Source: BP-464 sp045805505
GTDB taxonomy: Bacteria; Actinomycetota; Thermoleophilia; Solirubrobacterales; Solirubrobacteraceae
NCBI GenBank assembly: GCA_045805505.1
Contig: JBJMLA010000072.1
Span: 1-64,000 of the forward strand
Length of the DNA stretch: 64,000 bases
Direction of reading: 5' to 3'
Every line of letters begins with the position of its first letter. Position 1 is the first letter of the stretch. The position numbers and the translations under genes are program-made. Shown piece after piece: positions 42,118 through 50,950 of this stretch. Under the pieces are notes generated by a model that ran no database searches, was not told where the DNA came from, and saw only the letters and a program-made list of their open reading frames with translations.

Positions 42118-43764
42118 ATGACCGCGGCCACGCTCACGTGGCTCCAGCTGTCGGACATGCACGTCCGGCTGGACCACAAGACCGACCATGAGCGCAGCTT
42201 CGCGGCGCTCGCCCAGGACGTCGCGCGCCTCGCCGAAGAACGCGTCTGCCCCGACGTGGTGTTCCTCGTCGGCGACATCGCCCACGCCGGAAAACCCGAG
42301 GAGTACGACCTCGCCCTCGAGCTGCTGACCCCCGTCCTGGAGGCCGCCGGCGTCAGCGTCGACCGGGTCTATGCCGTCGCCGGCAACCACGACGTCGACC
42401 GCGACGCCACCGACAGCGCCATCGAGACGCCGCTGATGGGACTCTGGCAGGCGCCCGCCCTGCACGCCGCCTGCGACGCCATCTTCGACGGGCCGCACGC
42501 CGCCACCCTCGACGCCAAGTTCGCCGCCTACCGCGACTTTCGACGGCAGCTGGCGGCCGTCGAGGACTGCACCCTGCAAAGCTGGACCCAGACGCTGGCC
42601 GTCGGAGATCACACCGTCGCCCTGTTCGGCGTGAACTCCTCCTGGATGTGCGGCAGCGACGCACTCGACGCCGCCACGGTGCCGATCATCGGACGCCGCC
42701 AGCGAGAGCTGCTCAGCGCCCAGATGGCCGCCGACGCCGACGCCACCCTCGTCCTGCAGCACCATCCCGCCGAATCGATACGGCACGCCGACATGAGTGA
42801 GCACGTCGTCTGGCTGGCCGAAAAGCAATGCGTCTGCCTCTGCGGCCACGTCCACGAGTCCTCCAACGTCCAGGTCACCAGCCCCGACGGCGGCTATCTG
42901 ATCTCCACCGGCGGCGCACTGTATGAAGGCTACGCCTATCCCAAGCGCTACCTGTGGGGCCAACTCGACATCGCCGCCAACACCACCCTGTTCGGGCTGC
43001 GCCGCTCGGCCGAGACCGGCAGCTTCTACGTTCCCGACGCCGATCGCCACCGCAACGCGCCCGGCGGCCTGCTGCAGTTCACCGGGCCGGCCCCCCGCGG
43101 CGCCGAGGAGGACCGCCGCACCGAGATGCGCATCGTCCTCGACGCCGTCGACCTGCAGTACCTGCCCGACCCCGACAGCTACCAGATCCGCTTTACCAAG
43201 CACCTTGCCAACGACACCAACGACGCCCAGGAGGGCCTCTACGCCCGCATCGCCGTCAATGCCTTTCCCGACGATGCCGAGCGCTCGCGCTCTCACTACC
43301 GCGAGCATCCCCTCGAGCTGGAGGCCGTCGGCTTTACGGCGGCCTGCGACACGCGCGACGTCCGCTGCGAACTGCTGCACGACGCCGACGCCAACAAAGA
43401 GCTGATGCTGATGTTCGAAGGCGGCGGGGCCCCGGCCCCGCTCGAGCCCGGGGAGGAGGCCGTCGTGACCTACTCCATCACCATCCCCCGATCGCAATGG
43501 GGCCCCTTCCTAGAACGCAACGTGCGCGTCCTGACCGACCGCCTGCAGTGCCGCCTGACCTTTCCCGTCGACACCGTCGCCCAGGTCGTCAGCGTCGATA
43601 ACCCGCACCTGCAGCGCAAGGAGGCCAGCCAGGAGGCCGGCGTCGTCGTCGAGCAGCGCGACGGCCTCGAGATCTATGAATGGGAGCGGATCGCCCCGGC
43701 CCGCAACGCCCGCCACCGGCTGGTCTGGACGTTCGCCGCCGAGGGCGATGCCCCCGGCCCCTGA
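42118..43764 (+). CDS. Calcineurin-like metallophosphoesterase with extra C-terminal domain
   Basis: A 548 aa protein. Residues 1-330 contain the phosphoesterase motifs D13-x-H15 (SDMH), G52-D53 (VGDIAHAG), G89-N-H-D92 (AGNHD), H215-H216 (LQHHP) and G243-H-V-H246, which give a two-metal active site. Residues about 335-548 form a separate beta-rich domain (RTEMRIVLDAVDLQYLPDPD ... HRLVWTFAAEGDAP) with no catalytic motif seen. Phosphoesterases of this class with an added C-terminal domain occur in NTPase-based conflict systems, but I cannot prove that relation here. The substrate is probably a nucleotide or other phosphate ester. It starts 9 nt after the deformylase gene. Confidence 0.88.
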   Translation: MTAATLTWLQLSDMHVRLDHKTDHERSFAALAQDVARLAEERVCPDVVFLVGDIAHAGKPEEYDLALELLTPVLEAAGVSVDRVYAVAGNHDVDRDATDSAIETPLMGLWQAPALHAACDAIFDGPHAATLDAKFAAYRDFRRQLAAVEDCTLQSWTQTLAVGDHTVALFGVNSSWMCGSDALDAATVPIIGRRQRELLSAQMAADADATLVLQHHPAESIRHADMSEHVVWLAEKQCVCLCGHVHESSNVQVTSPDGGYLISTGGALYEGYAYPKRYLWGQLDIAANTTLFGLRRSAETGSFYVPDADRHRNAPGGLLQFTGPAPRGAEEDRRTEMRIVLDAVDLQYLPDPDSYQIRFTKHLANDTNDAQEGLYARIAVNAFPDDAERSRSHYREHPLELEAVGFTAACDTRDVRCELLHDADANKELMLMFEGGGAPAPLEPGEEAVVTYSITIPRSQWGPFLERNVRVLTDRLQCRLTFPVDTVAQVVSVDNPHLQRKEASQEAGVVVEQRDGLEIYEWERIAPARNARHRLVWTFAAEGDAPGP

Positions 43765-44080
43765 CGCCGGCCCGGCGTGGCAGGCCACCGTCGAGGTTCG
43801 GCTGGGACCCGGCCAGACAGCGGCGCTCCGCGCGCGCCACGACGCCGTCCTGGCCGCCCTGGCCGCCGCGCGCGACCCGCGCGTCCTTGCCGCCGCCCCC
43901 GCCCTGGCGGCGGGCCCGCCCGGAACCGCCGAGCTGACCTGGATCCTGCACGCCGCCGACGCGGCAGCCGCCGAAGCCGGCGCCCGCCAGGCCTACCGCG
44001 CCATCCGCGGCCCGCTCGGCCTCGACGCCGACGCCGCCGCGGTCACGATCCTGGTCCGCCAGGCCCCTAAGGGACCATGA
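43748..44080 (+). CDS. Small hypothetical protein in the enzyme cassette
   Basis: A 110 aa protein from ATG 43748, overlapping the end of the phosphoesterase gene by 17 nt. It is mainly Ala-rich helices with beta strands TVEVRLGPGQ, TAELTWILHA and AAVTILVRQAP. Ending alternation of strand and helix could suit a small ferredoxin-like alpha/beta fold. The family was not recognised. The stop overlaps the HisG-like start (ATGA), so it is an integral cassette member and may be a subunit or regulator of a neighbour. Confidence 0.65.
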   Translation: MPPAPDAGPAWQATVEVRLGPGQTAALRARHDAVLAALAAARDPRVLAAAPALAAGPPGTAELTWILHAADAAAAEAGARQAYRAIRGPLGLDADAAAVTILVRQAPKGP

Positions 44081-44682
44081 ACCCCAGTCCTGCCGCGCCC
44101 GTGCGCATCGCCCTGCCCGTCGGCCGGCTGCTCTGCCACACCCTGCGGCTGCTCGAGACCCTCCACATCGCGGCGCCCGTCGCGCCGCTGCGCCGCACCA
44201 GTTGCCCGCAGCGAACATGGACGATCCACCTGCTCAAGGTCCAAGACATCCCCAGCCTCGTCGCCGACGGTGCCATCGATGTCGCCGTCGCCGCCGACGA
44301 ATGGATCCTCGAGACCGGCGCCACCGTCGACATCACCGCCACCCTCGGCTGGCTACCGGGACGCATCTGCCTGCTCGCCCAGGCCGCCGCGCGCCCCGCC
44401 GACGAGCCGCGGGTCGCCACCCCCTATCCGCAGATCGCCCGGCGCGCCCTGGCCGCCACCCATCCCCACCTGCACATCCGGGCCATTCACGGCAGCGCCG
44501 AGGCCTACCCGCCCGACCTCGCCGACCTCGTCGTCGACTACGTCGAGACCGGCGCCGCGGCCGCCACCCACCACCTCCAGACCATCCAGACGCTGCACAC
44601 CTGCGGCGTCTCGGTCATCACCTCCCCCGGGGCCGCCCCGCACGTCACCGAGGCCGCCCGGCAGCTTCACACCGCGGCATGA
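44077..44682 (+). CDS. HisG-like (ATP phosphoribosyltransferase) protein
   Basis: A 201 aa protein close in length to short-form HisG. Typical features are the start VRIALPVGRL, the hinge region VQDIPSLVADGAIDVAVAADEWI (about 55-77), VATPYPQIARRAL (113-125) and the PRPP-site-like segment GSAEAYPPDLADLVVDYVET (139-158). In true HisG the PRPP loop reads VETGxTL; here it reads ETGAAAATH, losing the conserved Thr. The enzyme may use PRPP or another phosphoribosyl or anion substrate, or be a binding protein. No other histidine genes are nearby. It overlaps both neighbours by ATGA. Confidence 0.75.
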   Translation: MNPSPAAPVRIALPVGRLLCHTLRLLETLHIAAPVAPLRRTSCPQRTWTIHLLKVQDIPSLVADGAIDVAVAADEWILETGATVDITATLGWLPGRICLLAQAAARPADEPRVATPYPQIARRALAATHPHLHIRAIHGSAEAYPPDLADLVVDYVETGAAAATHHLQTIQTLHTCGVSVITSPGAAPHVTEAARQLHTAA

Positions 44683-45395
44683 CCGGCGTCTGCGTCCGTG
44701 ACCTGCCGCCCGACCTGCGCGGCCTGGTGATCGCCACCGCCCGCAGCGCCCCCGGCCCGCTGGAGGCCGCAGGCCTGCGGCTCGAGCTCGACCGCCCCCC
44801 GTCGGCCACCGGCTCGGCCGCCTATCTCGCGCTTGCCGACCGCGACCTCGCCATCCGCACCAGCCCCGTCCGCAATGCCGCCGACCTGGCCGAGACGCTC
44901 GCCGCACCTGCCGCGCTCGCCGCCCTGTGGACGTGCTGTGGCGACATCGCGACGCTCGTCTGCGTCCTGGACGCCTGGGACCGCGCGTTCGCCGATACCG
45001 GGCTGTGGCCCGCCCACGTCTACCTGGCCGGCGACGCGGCGACCGCCGAGCTCGTGCGCATCGCCGGCGCCGAGCTTGACCCCGCCGCCGTCACCGTCGC
45101 CCTCGGTGACCTGCACGCCGCCGAGCTGCTCTACCGCTTCCCGGTCGCGCGGCGGTTTCGGCCCGCGTTCGGCCCCGACGAGCAATGCCGCCTCAACGGC
45201 TGGGGACGCTCGCTGGCGGCACGGCTGGCCGCCGACCCCCACGCCCGCCCGCCCGCCGCATGGGCCCCGGCGATCGACGCTCACGTCGCCGTCTACCACG
45301 ACGCCTACGCCGGCCACCTCGCCGGCCTGGCCGACCGCAGCGCTGCGAGCCCGTGGGCCGCCGCGCTGGCCTTGCCGATCCCCGTCGTGATCTGA
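44679..45395 (+). CDS. Unknown protein in the enzyme cassette
   Basis: A 238 aa protein starting with an ATGA overlap. It has an Ala/Leu/Asp-rich alpha/beta composition with a central segment LAALWTCCGDIATLVCVLDAWDRAFADTGL and a C-terminal region rich in His and Trp (CRLNGWGRSL ... HVAVYHDAYAGHL). No known motif was recognised. It ends 1 nt before the aldo-keto reductase start. Its constant placement between HisG-like and reductase genes suggests a functional link. Confidence 0.65.
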   Translation: MTGVCVRDLPPDLRGLVIATARSAPGPLEAAGLRLELDRPPSATGSAAYLALADRDLAIRTSPVRNAADLAETLAAPAALAALWTCCGDIATLVCVLDAWDRAFADTGLWPAHVYLAGDAATAELVRIAGAELDPAAVTVALGDLHAAELLYRFPVARRFRPAFGPDEQCRLNGWGRSLAARLAADPHARPPAAWAPAIDAHVAVYHDAYAGHLAGLADRSAASPWAAALALPIPVVI

Positions 45396-45396
45396 C

Positions 45397-46362
45397 ATGG
45401 CCCCGGCTACCCGCACGCTGGCCGCCGGCCTTCAGGTCTCGCCGATCGGCTACGGCGGCTGGCAGGCCGGGGGCGGCGCGACCTGGGGAGCCAACCAGTC
45501 TGCCCGTGACGTCATCGCCGCCATCCATGCCGGCCTCGACGCCGGCATGACGTGGATCGACACCGCCGAGGTCTACGGTGGCGGAGGGGGCTCGGAAACG
45601 ATCATCGGCCGCGCCGTCGCCCGCCGGCCCGACACCCTGGTCTGCACCAAGGTCGCGCCCCGTCCCGACGGCAGCGGGCTGCGGCCCGCCGACATCGCCG
45701 CCGCCGCGCGCGCCAGCCTGCGCCGGCTGCGTCGCGACACCATCGACCTCTACTACGTCCACTGGCCCGACCCCGACATCGACCTCGCCGAGACGTGGGG
45801 GGCCATGGCCGAGCTCGTCTACGACGGGATCGCCAGGCACATCGGCCTGTCGACCGTCCATGCCCAAGACGTCGAGCGCTGCCATCACGCACATCCCGTC
45901 GCCTGCGTCCAGCTGCAGGGCTCGGCGCTCTACCTCGACGAGCTCGACGGACTGGGCCGCTGGTGTGCCGCACACCACATCGGGGTCGTCGCCTACGGCC
46001 CGCTGGCGTTCGGCCTGCTCGCCGACCCGGCGCTGGCACCCCGACCGCACGACGACTGGCGCGGCGGAGTGATCGGCCAGGACGACATCTTCGTGCGCGA
46101 CAACCACGCCCGCTTCTTCACGCCCGACGCGCGCGTCCGCCACCAGCCGGTCATCGCCGCCGTCGCGCGCCTCGCCGCCGACGCCGGGCTCACGCTGCCC
46201 GCCCTCATGATCGCCTGGCTTCTGCGCCACGACAGCGGCCCCGCCCTCCTGTGCGGCACCCGCGATCGCGGCCATGCCGTCGCCAACGCCCGGTCGGCCG
46301 GCATCGTCCTTGACGGCGCGCTCGCCGACGCCGTCACCGCCGCCGTACGCCGACAACCCTGA
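45397..46362 (+). CDS. Aldo/keto reductase
   Basis: A 321 aa protein with the aldo-keto reductase barrel and its catalytic tetrad: D55 (WIDTAEVYG), Y60, K85 (LVCTKVAP) and H122 (YYVHWPDP). The NAD(P)H-binding end around ALLCGTRDRGHAVANARSAG matches the family's usual G(T/A)x(N/R) region. It reduces carbonyls or works in reverse on alcohols; the substrate is unknown. It is the last gene of the cassette and is followed, convergently, by the AlbA-domain gene. Confidence 0.88.
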   Translation: MAPATRTLAAGLQVSPIGYGGWQAGGGATWGANQSARDVIAAIHAGLDAGMTWIDTAEVYGGGGGSETIIGRAVARRPDTLVCTKVAPRPDGSGLRPADIAAAARASLRRLRRDTIDLYYVHWPDPDIDLAETWGAMAELVYDGIARHIGLSTVHAQDVERCHHAHPVACVQLQGSALYLDELDGLGRWCAAHHIGVVAYGPLAFGLLADPALAPRPHDDWRGGVIGQDDIFVRDNHARFFTPDARVRHQPVIAAVARLAADAGLTLPALMIAWLLRHDSGPALLCGTRDRGHAVANARSAGIVLDGALADAVTAAVRRQP

Positions 46363-46436
46363 GCCACCGCGCCGCCACGACCGCGCGATGCGAAAACACG
46401 CCAGTCCCGCGCGCGTCAACCAAGGGGCGTCGGTCG

Positions 46437-47846
46437 TCAGGCGCCGGGCGCGCCGGCGAGGCCGCGCATCGTCTGCTGGGCCTGGCCGCTGGCGATGCCC
46501 TCCCAGAAGGAGGCAAACGCCGTCGCGCACCGCCGGGCCTGGTCGTCGGCGCAGGCCAGCAGCCGGGCCGCATCGCGCTGCCGGCGGGCCGGCAGCAGCT
46601 CGTCGCGCATCGCGTCATCGCGCAGGATCTGGGCCACCACCGGCCGGTGCGGCTGTGCGCCGAACACCGCAAACGACGGCGAGATCTCCATCGGGCCGCC
46701 GCGGCGGTCAGACTGATCGAGCTCGATGACGTTGGCCAGCAGGTCAAAGATCAGCACGCTGTCGAGCACCTGATGCTCGTCGGCGCCGTCGGGGCGCAGG
46801 GCCGGCAGGCGCAGCGCGGTCTCACAGGCGTTGCGGACCGGTTCGCGCAGATGCTCGGCGTTGATCGGGCGCCCCAGCGCCCGCGCCTCCTGGACCTCCA
46901 CATAGGTCAGCCAACCCGGGTAGATGTCGGGGTGCTCGCCGACCTCATGAGCGACCAGCGTCCGCACCGACGACCACAGCCCCAGCCGCACCAGCAGGCC
47001 GCCCAGCGCCCGCGTGTTGCGCAGGAGCCCCCGGAACAGCTCGAGGTCGGGCCGGCCGCCCGGAACGATGGCAAACGCGGTGCCGGCCTCGAACACCCGG
47101 TGATGGGCCTGCAGCGCCAGGCGCGCGACCTCCGAGGCGGGGTCGGCCTGCGCCAAGGTCCCGGCGATCGCCGAAAGCCGGTCAAGCTGGCCGTCCAGGG
47201 CCGCGCGCGTCTCGAACTGCGCGGCCCGGGCGATGCGGCTCTGCAACCCGACCACCGAGGAGCGCAGCTGTGCCTCGCGGCCGGCGGCGACCAGCGCCAG
47301 CGCGCCGTCGCCGACATCGTCGGGGCTCGCGTCGAGGTCAAGTGCCGCCGCCGGGCCCGCACCGCTGCGCGACCGCACGTGCCGGGTCAGCTCGCCGCCG
47401 TCGGCCAGCGGCTGGTTGCTGCCGTGCTCGCGCCGCAGGACCCGCCCGTCGGAAGTGACCACCAGATGCTGGGGATGACGCTCGACCATCACGACGACCA
47501 CCCGCCGCTCATCGTCGAGCTCGAAGACCTTGATCTGGCGTGGGGGAGCGGGCCGCACATGCTCGCGGATGACCTGGCCCACCCACTGGCCGGGCTCGGA
47601 CGAAAAGCGGCAGCCCTCGACCGACCAGCGGCGATCGGCTCCGCGCGAGGCCCCCAGGATCAGCAGCCCGCCGCGATGGTTGGCCAGCGCCGCCACCGCC
47701 GAGGACACATGCTCAGACCGCACGTTGCCGCCCTTGGCCTCCCAGCGATCATCCTCGTCGCCGGCGCCCGCAAACGCCTCCCGCAGCGCCTCGAGCGTCA
47801 GCTCGTCGATCGGTGTGGCCAGCAGCCCCAGCACGCCTCCCACCAT
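46437..47846 (-). CDS. AlbA/Schlafen-type putative DNA-binding protein
   Basis: A 469 aa protein. Residues about 30-155 match the AlbA_2 (Schlafen AlbA) domain: a charged RWEAKGG start, HVSSAVAALANHRGGLLILG (about 45-64), and the end RVLRREHGSNQPLADGG. In this family the domain is linked to nucleic-acid binding and occurs in regulators and defence-related proteins. The remaining 300 residues are helical with no recognised domain (RLALQAHHRVFEAGTAFAIV, VLDSVLIFDLLANVIELDQ). It is transcribed alone from the minus strand, divergent from the 48008 gene. A role in stress response or defence is inference. Confidence 0.75.
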   Translation of the reverse strand: MVGGVLGLLATPIDELTLEALREAFAGAGDEDDRWEAKGGNVRSEHVSSAVAALANHRGGLLILGASRGADRRWSVEGCRFSSEPGQWVGQVIREHVRPAPPRQIKVFELDDERRVVVVMVERHPQHLVVTSDGRVLRREHGSNQPLADGGELTRHVRSRSGAGPAAALDLDASPDDVGDGALALVAAGREAQLRSSVVGLQSRIARAAQFETRAALDGQLDRLSAIAGTLAQADPASEVARLALQAHHRVFEAGTAFAIVPGGRPDLELFRGLLRNTRALGGLLVRLGLWSSVRTLVAHEVGEHPDIYPGWLTYVEVQEARALGRPINAEHLREPVRNACETALRLPALRPDGADEHQVLDSVLIFDLLANVIELDQSDRRGGPMEISPSFAVFGAQPHRPVVAQILRDDAMRDELLPARRQRDAARLLACADDQARRCATAFASFWEGIASGQAQQTMRGLAGAPGA

Positions 47847-47888
47847 AGGCGCCGCTCCCGCCCGCCGGCGCCGCCGGGAGGAGACACC

Positions 47889-47914
47889 GGCGTTTCTGGA
47901 CGCATGTATGATTG
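47889..47914 (+). promoter_or_regulatory. CGTTTCTGGACG upstream motif (site i)
   Basis: CGTTTCTGGACGCATGTATG followed by ATTG resembles the sites at 56597 and 58280 (CGTTYCTAAACGGATGTTCG then ATTG). TATGAT at 47907-47912 could act as a -10 box for the gene at 48008, whose start is about 95 nt downstream. Confidence 0.5.
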
Positions 47915-48007
47915 CCGAATACTAAAGGATCGCAATATGGTCGCCCGCAGTCACGTCGCCGACATCGGCCTGCGCGGCGCCCGCCCTCATCACACCAAGG
48001 ACGTTCG

Positions 48008-48169
48008 ATGCCCAAGACGCCTGCCTTTCATTCCATCAAGGCCTCGGTGCACCACGACAACACCGCGTGCAACACCGGCAACAACATCGAGCAGGAGAAC
48101 TGGCGCAGCGGCACCGGTGGTCTGCCGCAGTGCGGCGAGTGCGCCCAGCTCGCCGCGCAGGGCCGCTAG
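48008..48169 (+). CDS. Small conserved-type cysteine protein
   Basis: A 53 aa protein with AAGGA 6 nt upstream of ATG. Its core VHHDNTACNTGNNIEQENWR-SGTGGLPQCGECAQL has the look of a small protein family I recall with the pattern YHxxxxCxxGNNI then GTGxxPxCxxC. The three cysteines of that pattern (C24, C42, C45) could bind zinc. Function unknown. It is preceded by the CGTTTCTGGACG motif at 47889 and followed by another small cysteine ORF. Confidence 0.75.
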   Translation: MPKTPAFHSIKASVHHDNTACNTGNNIEQENWRSGTGGLPQCGECAQLAAQGR

Positions 48170-48245
48170 CCCCGCCTGATGCTCGCCCTCTGCCCGGCAT
48201 CGGCCGCGTGACCACGGCCCCGGACGGGCGCGCTGGGCGCGTCCG

Positions 48246-48401
48246 ATGACCGCCGCCACGCGCCACTGCGGCTTCGCCGCCATGCCGATCCCCACGACCG
48301 GCGCCTGGGTCCTGGTTGTGCTCTGCGGCGCCACCGCCGGGAAGCGGCCCTGCGGCGTCATCGGCACCCCGGTCTGTTGTCGGCTGCGAGCACAGACCTG
48401 A
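48246..48401 (+). CDS. Small cysteine-rich ORF before the methyltransferase
   Basis: A 51 aa ORF with strong G/C third-position bias that stops 1 nt before the methyltransferase start. It contains LCGATAGKRPCGVIGTPVCC, which resembles small zinc-binding proteins with the spacing CGATxxGxPC then PxxGxxxC. No clear ribosome site was seen. It is likely translated with the methyltransferase gene, but could be chance. Confidence 0.45.
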   Translation: MTAATRHCGFAAMPIPTTGAWVLVVLCGATAGKRPCGVIGTPVCCRLRAQT

Positions 48402-48402
48402 C

Positions 48403-49179
48403 ATGAGCGAACACCAAGAACCCTCGCGCGGGATACACCGTGCGGCGTCAGGCGCTGGGCGCGACGCGGAGCGTCCCGCGATCGCCTTTACCGGCCATCG
48501 CACCGACAAGCGCTACGTCAAGGGTCCCGACCGCTGGGCCCAGGAGCGCTTTGACCGCGTACTCGCCGAGCTCGTCGCCAGCGTGTCGGAGACCATGATC
48601 CTCGACGTCGGCTGCGGCGAGGGCTGGGCTCTGGACAAGCTCGCACGGGCGCTGCCCGATCGCCGCTTCGTCGGCGTCGACGGCGCCGATGACAAGCTGC
48701 GCTCACACTGGGGCCAGCCGCACAGCGACCGCATCCGCTACGTCGAGGGCCTGGCCCAGCAGCTGCCCTTCGAGGCCGGCGAGTTCGGGCTGATCACCGC
48801 GACCCAGGTGCTCGAGCACCTGCCCGATCCGCACCGCGCGCTGATGGAGATGCGCCGCGTGGCGCCCGGCGGCCGGCTGATCGCCACCGTCCCGTTCGAG
48901 CTGATGTGGCGGCCCGGCAACATCCTGCGCGGCCGCAACCTGCGCCGCGGCGGCAACACCCCCGACCATCTCCAGCACTGGTGGACCCGCGCGAGCTTTC
49001 GCCGCTACCTGGGCCGTCACGGGACGGTCGAGACGACGCGCATCAGCCCGCCGTACACCCTCGCCGTTGTGCACCTCGCCCCGCTGCCCGACCATGGCCG
49101 GCTCGGCGGGGAGAAGGGCAGCCCGCCCGTCCCCGGCTTGGGCCGCGGCGGGCACCCCAGCAATCCAGGAGCCACATGA
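48403..49179 (+). CDS. SAM-dependent methyltransferase
   Basis: A 258 aa class I methyltransferase. Motif I is DVGCGEGWALDKLARAL (68-84) and the acidic end of strand 2 is FVGVDGADD. Motif post-II is QVLEHLPDPHRALMEMRRVA and the motif III region is GGRLIATVPF. The first 40 residues are a Gly/Arg-rich, probably disordered lead. The pattern matches Methyltransf_11/25 type enzymes; the substrate is unknown. Its stop overlaps the next start (ATGA), coupling it to a large membrane protein. Confidence 0.85.
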   Translation: MSEHQEPSRGIHRAASGAGRDAERPAIAFTGHRTDKRYVKGPDRWAQERFDRVLAELVASVSETMILDVGCGEGWALDKLARALPDRRFVGVDGADDKLRSHWGQPHSDRIRYVEGLAQQLPFEAGEFGLITATQVLEHLPDPHRALMEMRRVAPGGRLIATVPFELMWRPGNILRGRNLRRGGNTPDHLQHWWTRASFRRYLGRHGTVETTRISPPYTLAVVHLAPLPDHGRLGGEKGSPPVPGLGRGGHPSNPGAT

Positions 49180-50855
49180 ACGCCCTCATTCCGCACTTCA
49201 CCGAGTTCGGCGAGCACGAGCGCGAGCAGGGCTGGGTCATCCTCAACCTCGCCGGCCGCTGGGATGAATGGATCCTGCGTCGCGTCGAGCAGGTCTGGCT
49301 GATCAACGATGCCGCTGTGCGCCGCCAGATCACCATCGACTTCCGCCAGCGCGAGAAGCTCTTCGGCGAGGCCCCGATGCTCATCGGCAAACACCACCAG
49401 GTCCACTTCGTCCCGCTCACCCAGCTCGACAAGGGACAGTTCACCAACTTCGACCTCCGCGACGAGGACGGCAGGGCCGTGCCGCTGCTGACCCGGCGCA
49501 AGACGGCGTCACTGCGCGCCGCCGCACTCGTCCGGCTCGCCCAGCTCGGGCTGCTGCACACCCTGCTCAACGACCTGCGCACCCCGCCCGCCGACAAGCG
49601 CGACATGATGGCCGCGTTTCACACCTATCCCGACCCGCGCGCCATCCGCATCCCCGCCGCCATCGAGCAGGAGCTCTGGCGGATCTGCTACCTGCCGTGG
49701 CTCCGCGAACCGGGCGGACCCGAGGAGTGCGCGCGCGATTTGCGTCGCGCCTTCCTGGCCACCGAGCCCACCCAGCTGACGCCGGTCAGCGAATGGGACT
49801 GGCACGTCGAGGATGAGCAGTGGACCAGCGACGTCGACGAGTCGCTGTGGCGCTGGGCGCTGGCCTCCGACACCCGGTTTCGGGAGGCTCTCTTTGACGC
49901 CGCCCGGCTGCGGCTCGTCTGCGCCCCGATCGAGTATGAGTCCGAGCGCCGCCGAATCATCAAGATGTCCTATGACGAGCCCGCCACCGAACCGGGCTTG
50001 CAGCTGTGGCGGCGCTTCAAGCGGACCCCGGGCTGGCTCGGGCCGCGCTGGCGCCGCGCAGAGGATCGTCTCGAGGGCCTCAGACGCGATGACGCCGAGG
50101 ACGAGTGGGCCCAGCCCCACACCTCCACCAACCGGCGCCTGCGCGGGCTGAGCATCCTCGAGATGCTCTCGCGCGGCGTCGGTTGGAGCGGCAAGGTCGC
50201 CACGTTCGAGCTCCCCGCCGTCGGTGCCGGAGGCACGTTTCACTTCGAGTTCTCAAGCCCCGAAGGCACCCAGATCCGCCGTGCTCGCCTCAAGGCGGTA
50301 CGCCGTGGCACCGACCGCGACTGGCGCGTGGCCCAGCGCTATGCGCGCAACGTCCAGCGCACGCAACTGTGCCTTCCCGGTCTGCGGCAGGGCGCCACCG
50401 GCACCGCGCTGGTGGCGATCAAGCCGCGCAGCTCGACGATCATCCGGGGCGCCTGCGTCGGTGCGGCTCTGCTGGCCAGCGCGCTGCTGGCCCTCGTTAC
50501 GACCACACCCGACCTCGGCAACAACACCGAGGCGGCGGTCGCGATCTTGCTGCTTGGACCTGCGCTCTTGGCCGGCGCGACGACCCGCAGCCCCGAGCAC
50601 ACCGCGACCACCGGAATCGTCTACGGCATCCGACTACTCGGCCTGCTGATCGCCCTGACGTCGGGCATCGCCGCAGCGCTGCTCGTCGCCGGCCGAACCC
50701 CTCCCGCTTCCGGATGGTTGTGGTGGACCCTGACCGCCATCGCCATCGTCCTCGCCATCGTGCTGGGCATCGCCTGGCGACTGGCCGGCCGCGGCTGGCC
50801 GACCATTGCGCAGCTCGAGCCCGAGCCGCACCCCGATAGCGAAGAACACCAGTGA
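49176..50855 (+). CDS. Large hypothetical protein with C-terminal four-helix membrane domain
   Basis: A 559 aa protein with AGGAG just before its ATG. The N-terminal 420 residues are soluble and rich in Trp/Arg/Glu (GKHHQVHFVPLTQLDKGQFT, NFDLRDEDGRAVPLLTRR). The last 130 residues hold four membrane segments, the clearest being GACVGAALLASALLALV, AVAILLLGPALLAGA, LLGLLIALTSGIAAALLV and LTAIAIVLAIVLGIAWRLA. The family was not recognised. The layout suits a membrane-anchored sensor or effector with a cytoplasmic domain. Its stop overlaps a 31 aa ORF (TGATG). Confidence 0.75.
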   Translation: MNALIPHFTEFGEHEREQGWVILNLAGRWDEWILRRVEQVWLINDAAVRRQITIDFRQREKLFGEAPMLIGKHHQVHFVPLTQLDKGQFTNFDLRDEDGRAVPLLTRRKTASLRAAALVRLAQLGLLHTLLNDLRTPPADKRDMMAAFHTYPDPRAIRIPAAIEQELWRICYLPWLREPGGPEECARDLRRAFLATEPTQLTPVSEWDWHVEDEQWTSDVDESLWRWALASDTRFREALFDAARLRLVCAPIEYESERRRIIKMSYDEPATEPGLQLWRRFKRTPGWLGPRWRRAEDRLEGLRRDDAEDEWAQPHTSTNRRLRGLSILEMLSRGVGWSGKVATFELPAVGAGGTFHFEFSSPEGTQIRRARLKAVRRGTDRDWRVAQRYARNVQRTQLCLPGLRQGATGTALVAIKPRSSTIIRGACVGAALLASALLALVTTTPDLGNNTEAAVAILLLGPALLAGATTRSPEHTATTGIVYGIRLLGLLIALTSGIAAALLVAGRTPPASGWLWWTLTAIAIVLAIVLGIAWRLAGRGWPTIAQLEPEPHPDSEEHQ

Positions 50856-50950
50856 TGAGCGCACTTGACCGCTTTGCGGTCTATCTGGTCTCCTACCATC
50901 TACAGGCGGAGCCCGTCCAGGCGACCCGCACCGTTACGGAGACACCATGA
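50855..50950 (+). CDS. Tiny 31-aa linking ORF
   Basis: ATG at 50855 overlaps the stop of the membrane-protein gene (TGATG), and its own TGA overlaps the ATG of the next gene (ATGA at 50947-50950). The product starts MSALDRFAVYLVSYHLQ and is slightly hydrophobic. Two exact overlaps make translation plausible; it may serve mainly to pass ribosomes along. Too short for any family call. Confidence 0.45.
   Translation: MSALDRFAVYLVSYHLQAEPVQATRTVTETP

Noticed and set aside
41296..43497. 733-codon minus-strand frame across the deformylase and phosphoesterase genes
   Set aside because: Both plus-strand genes have intact catalytic motifs; the antisense frame is an artefact of codon bias.
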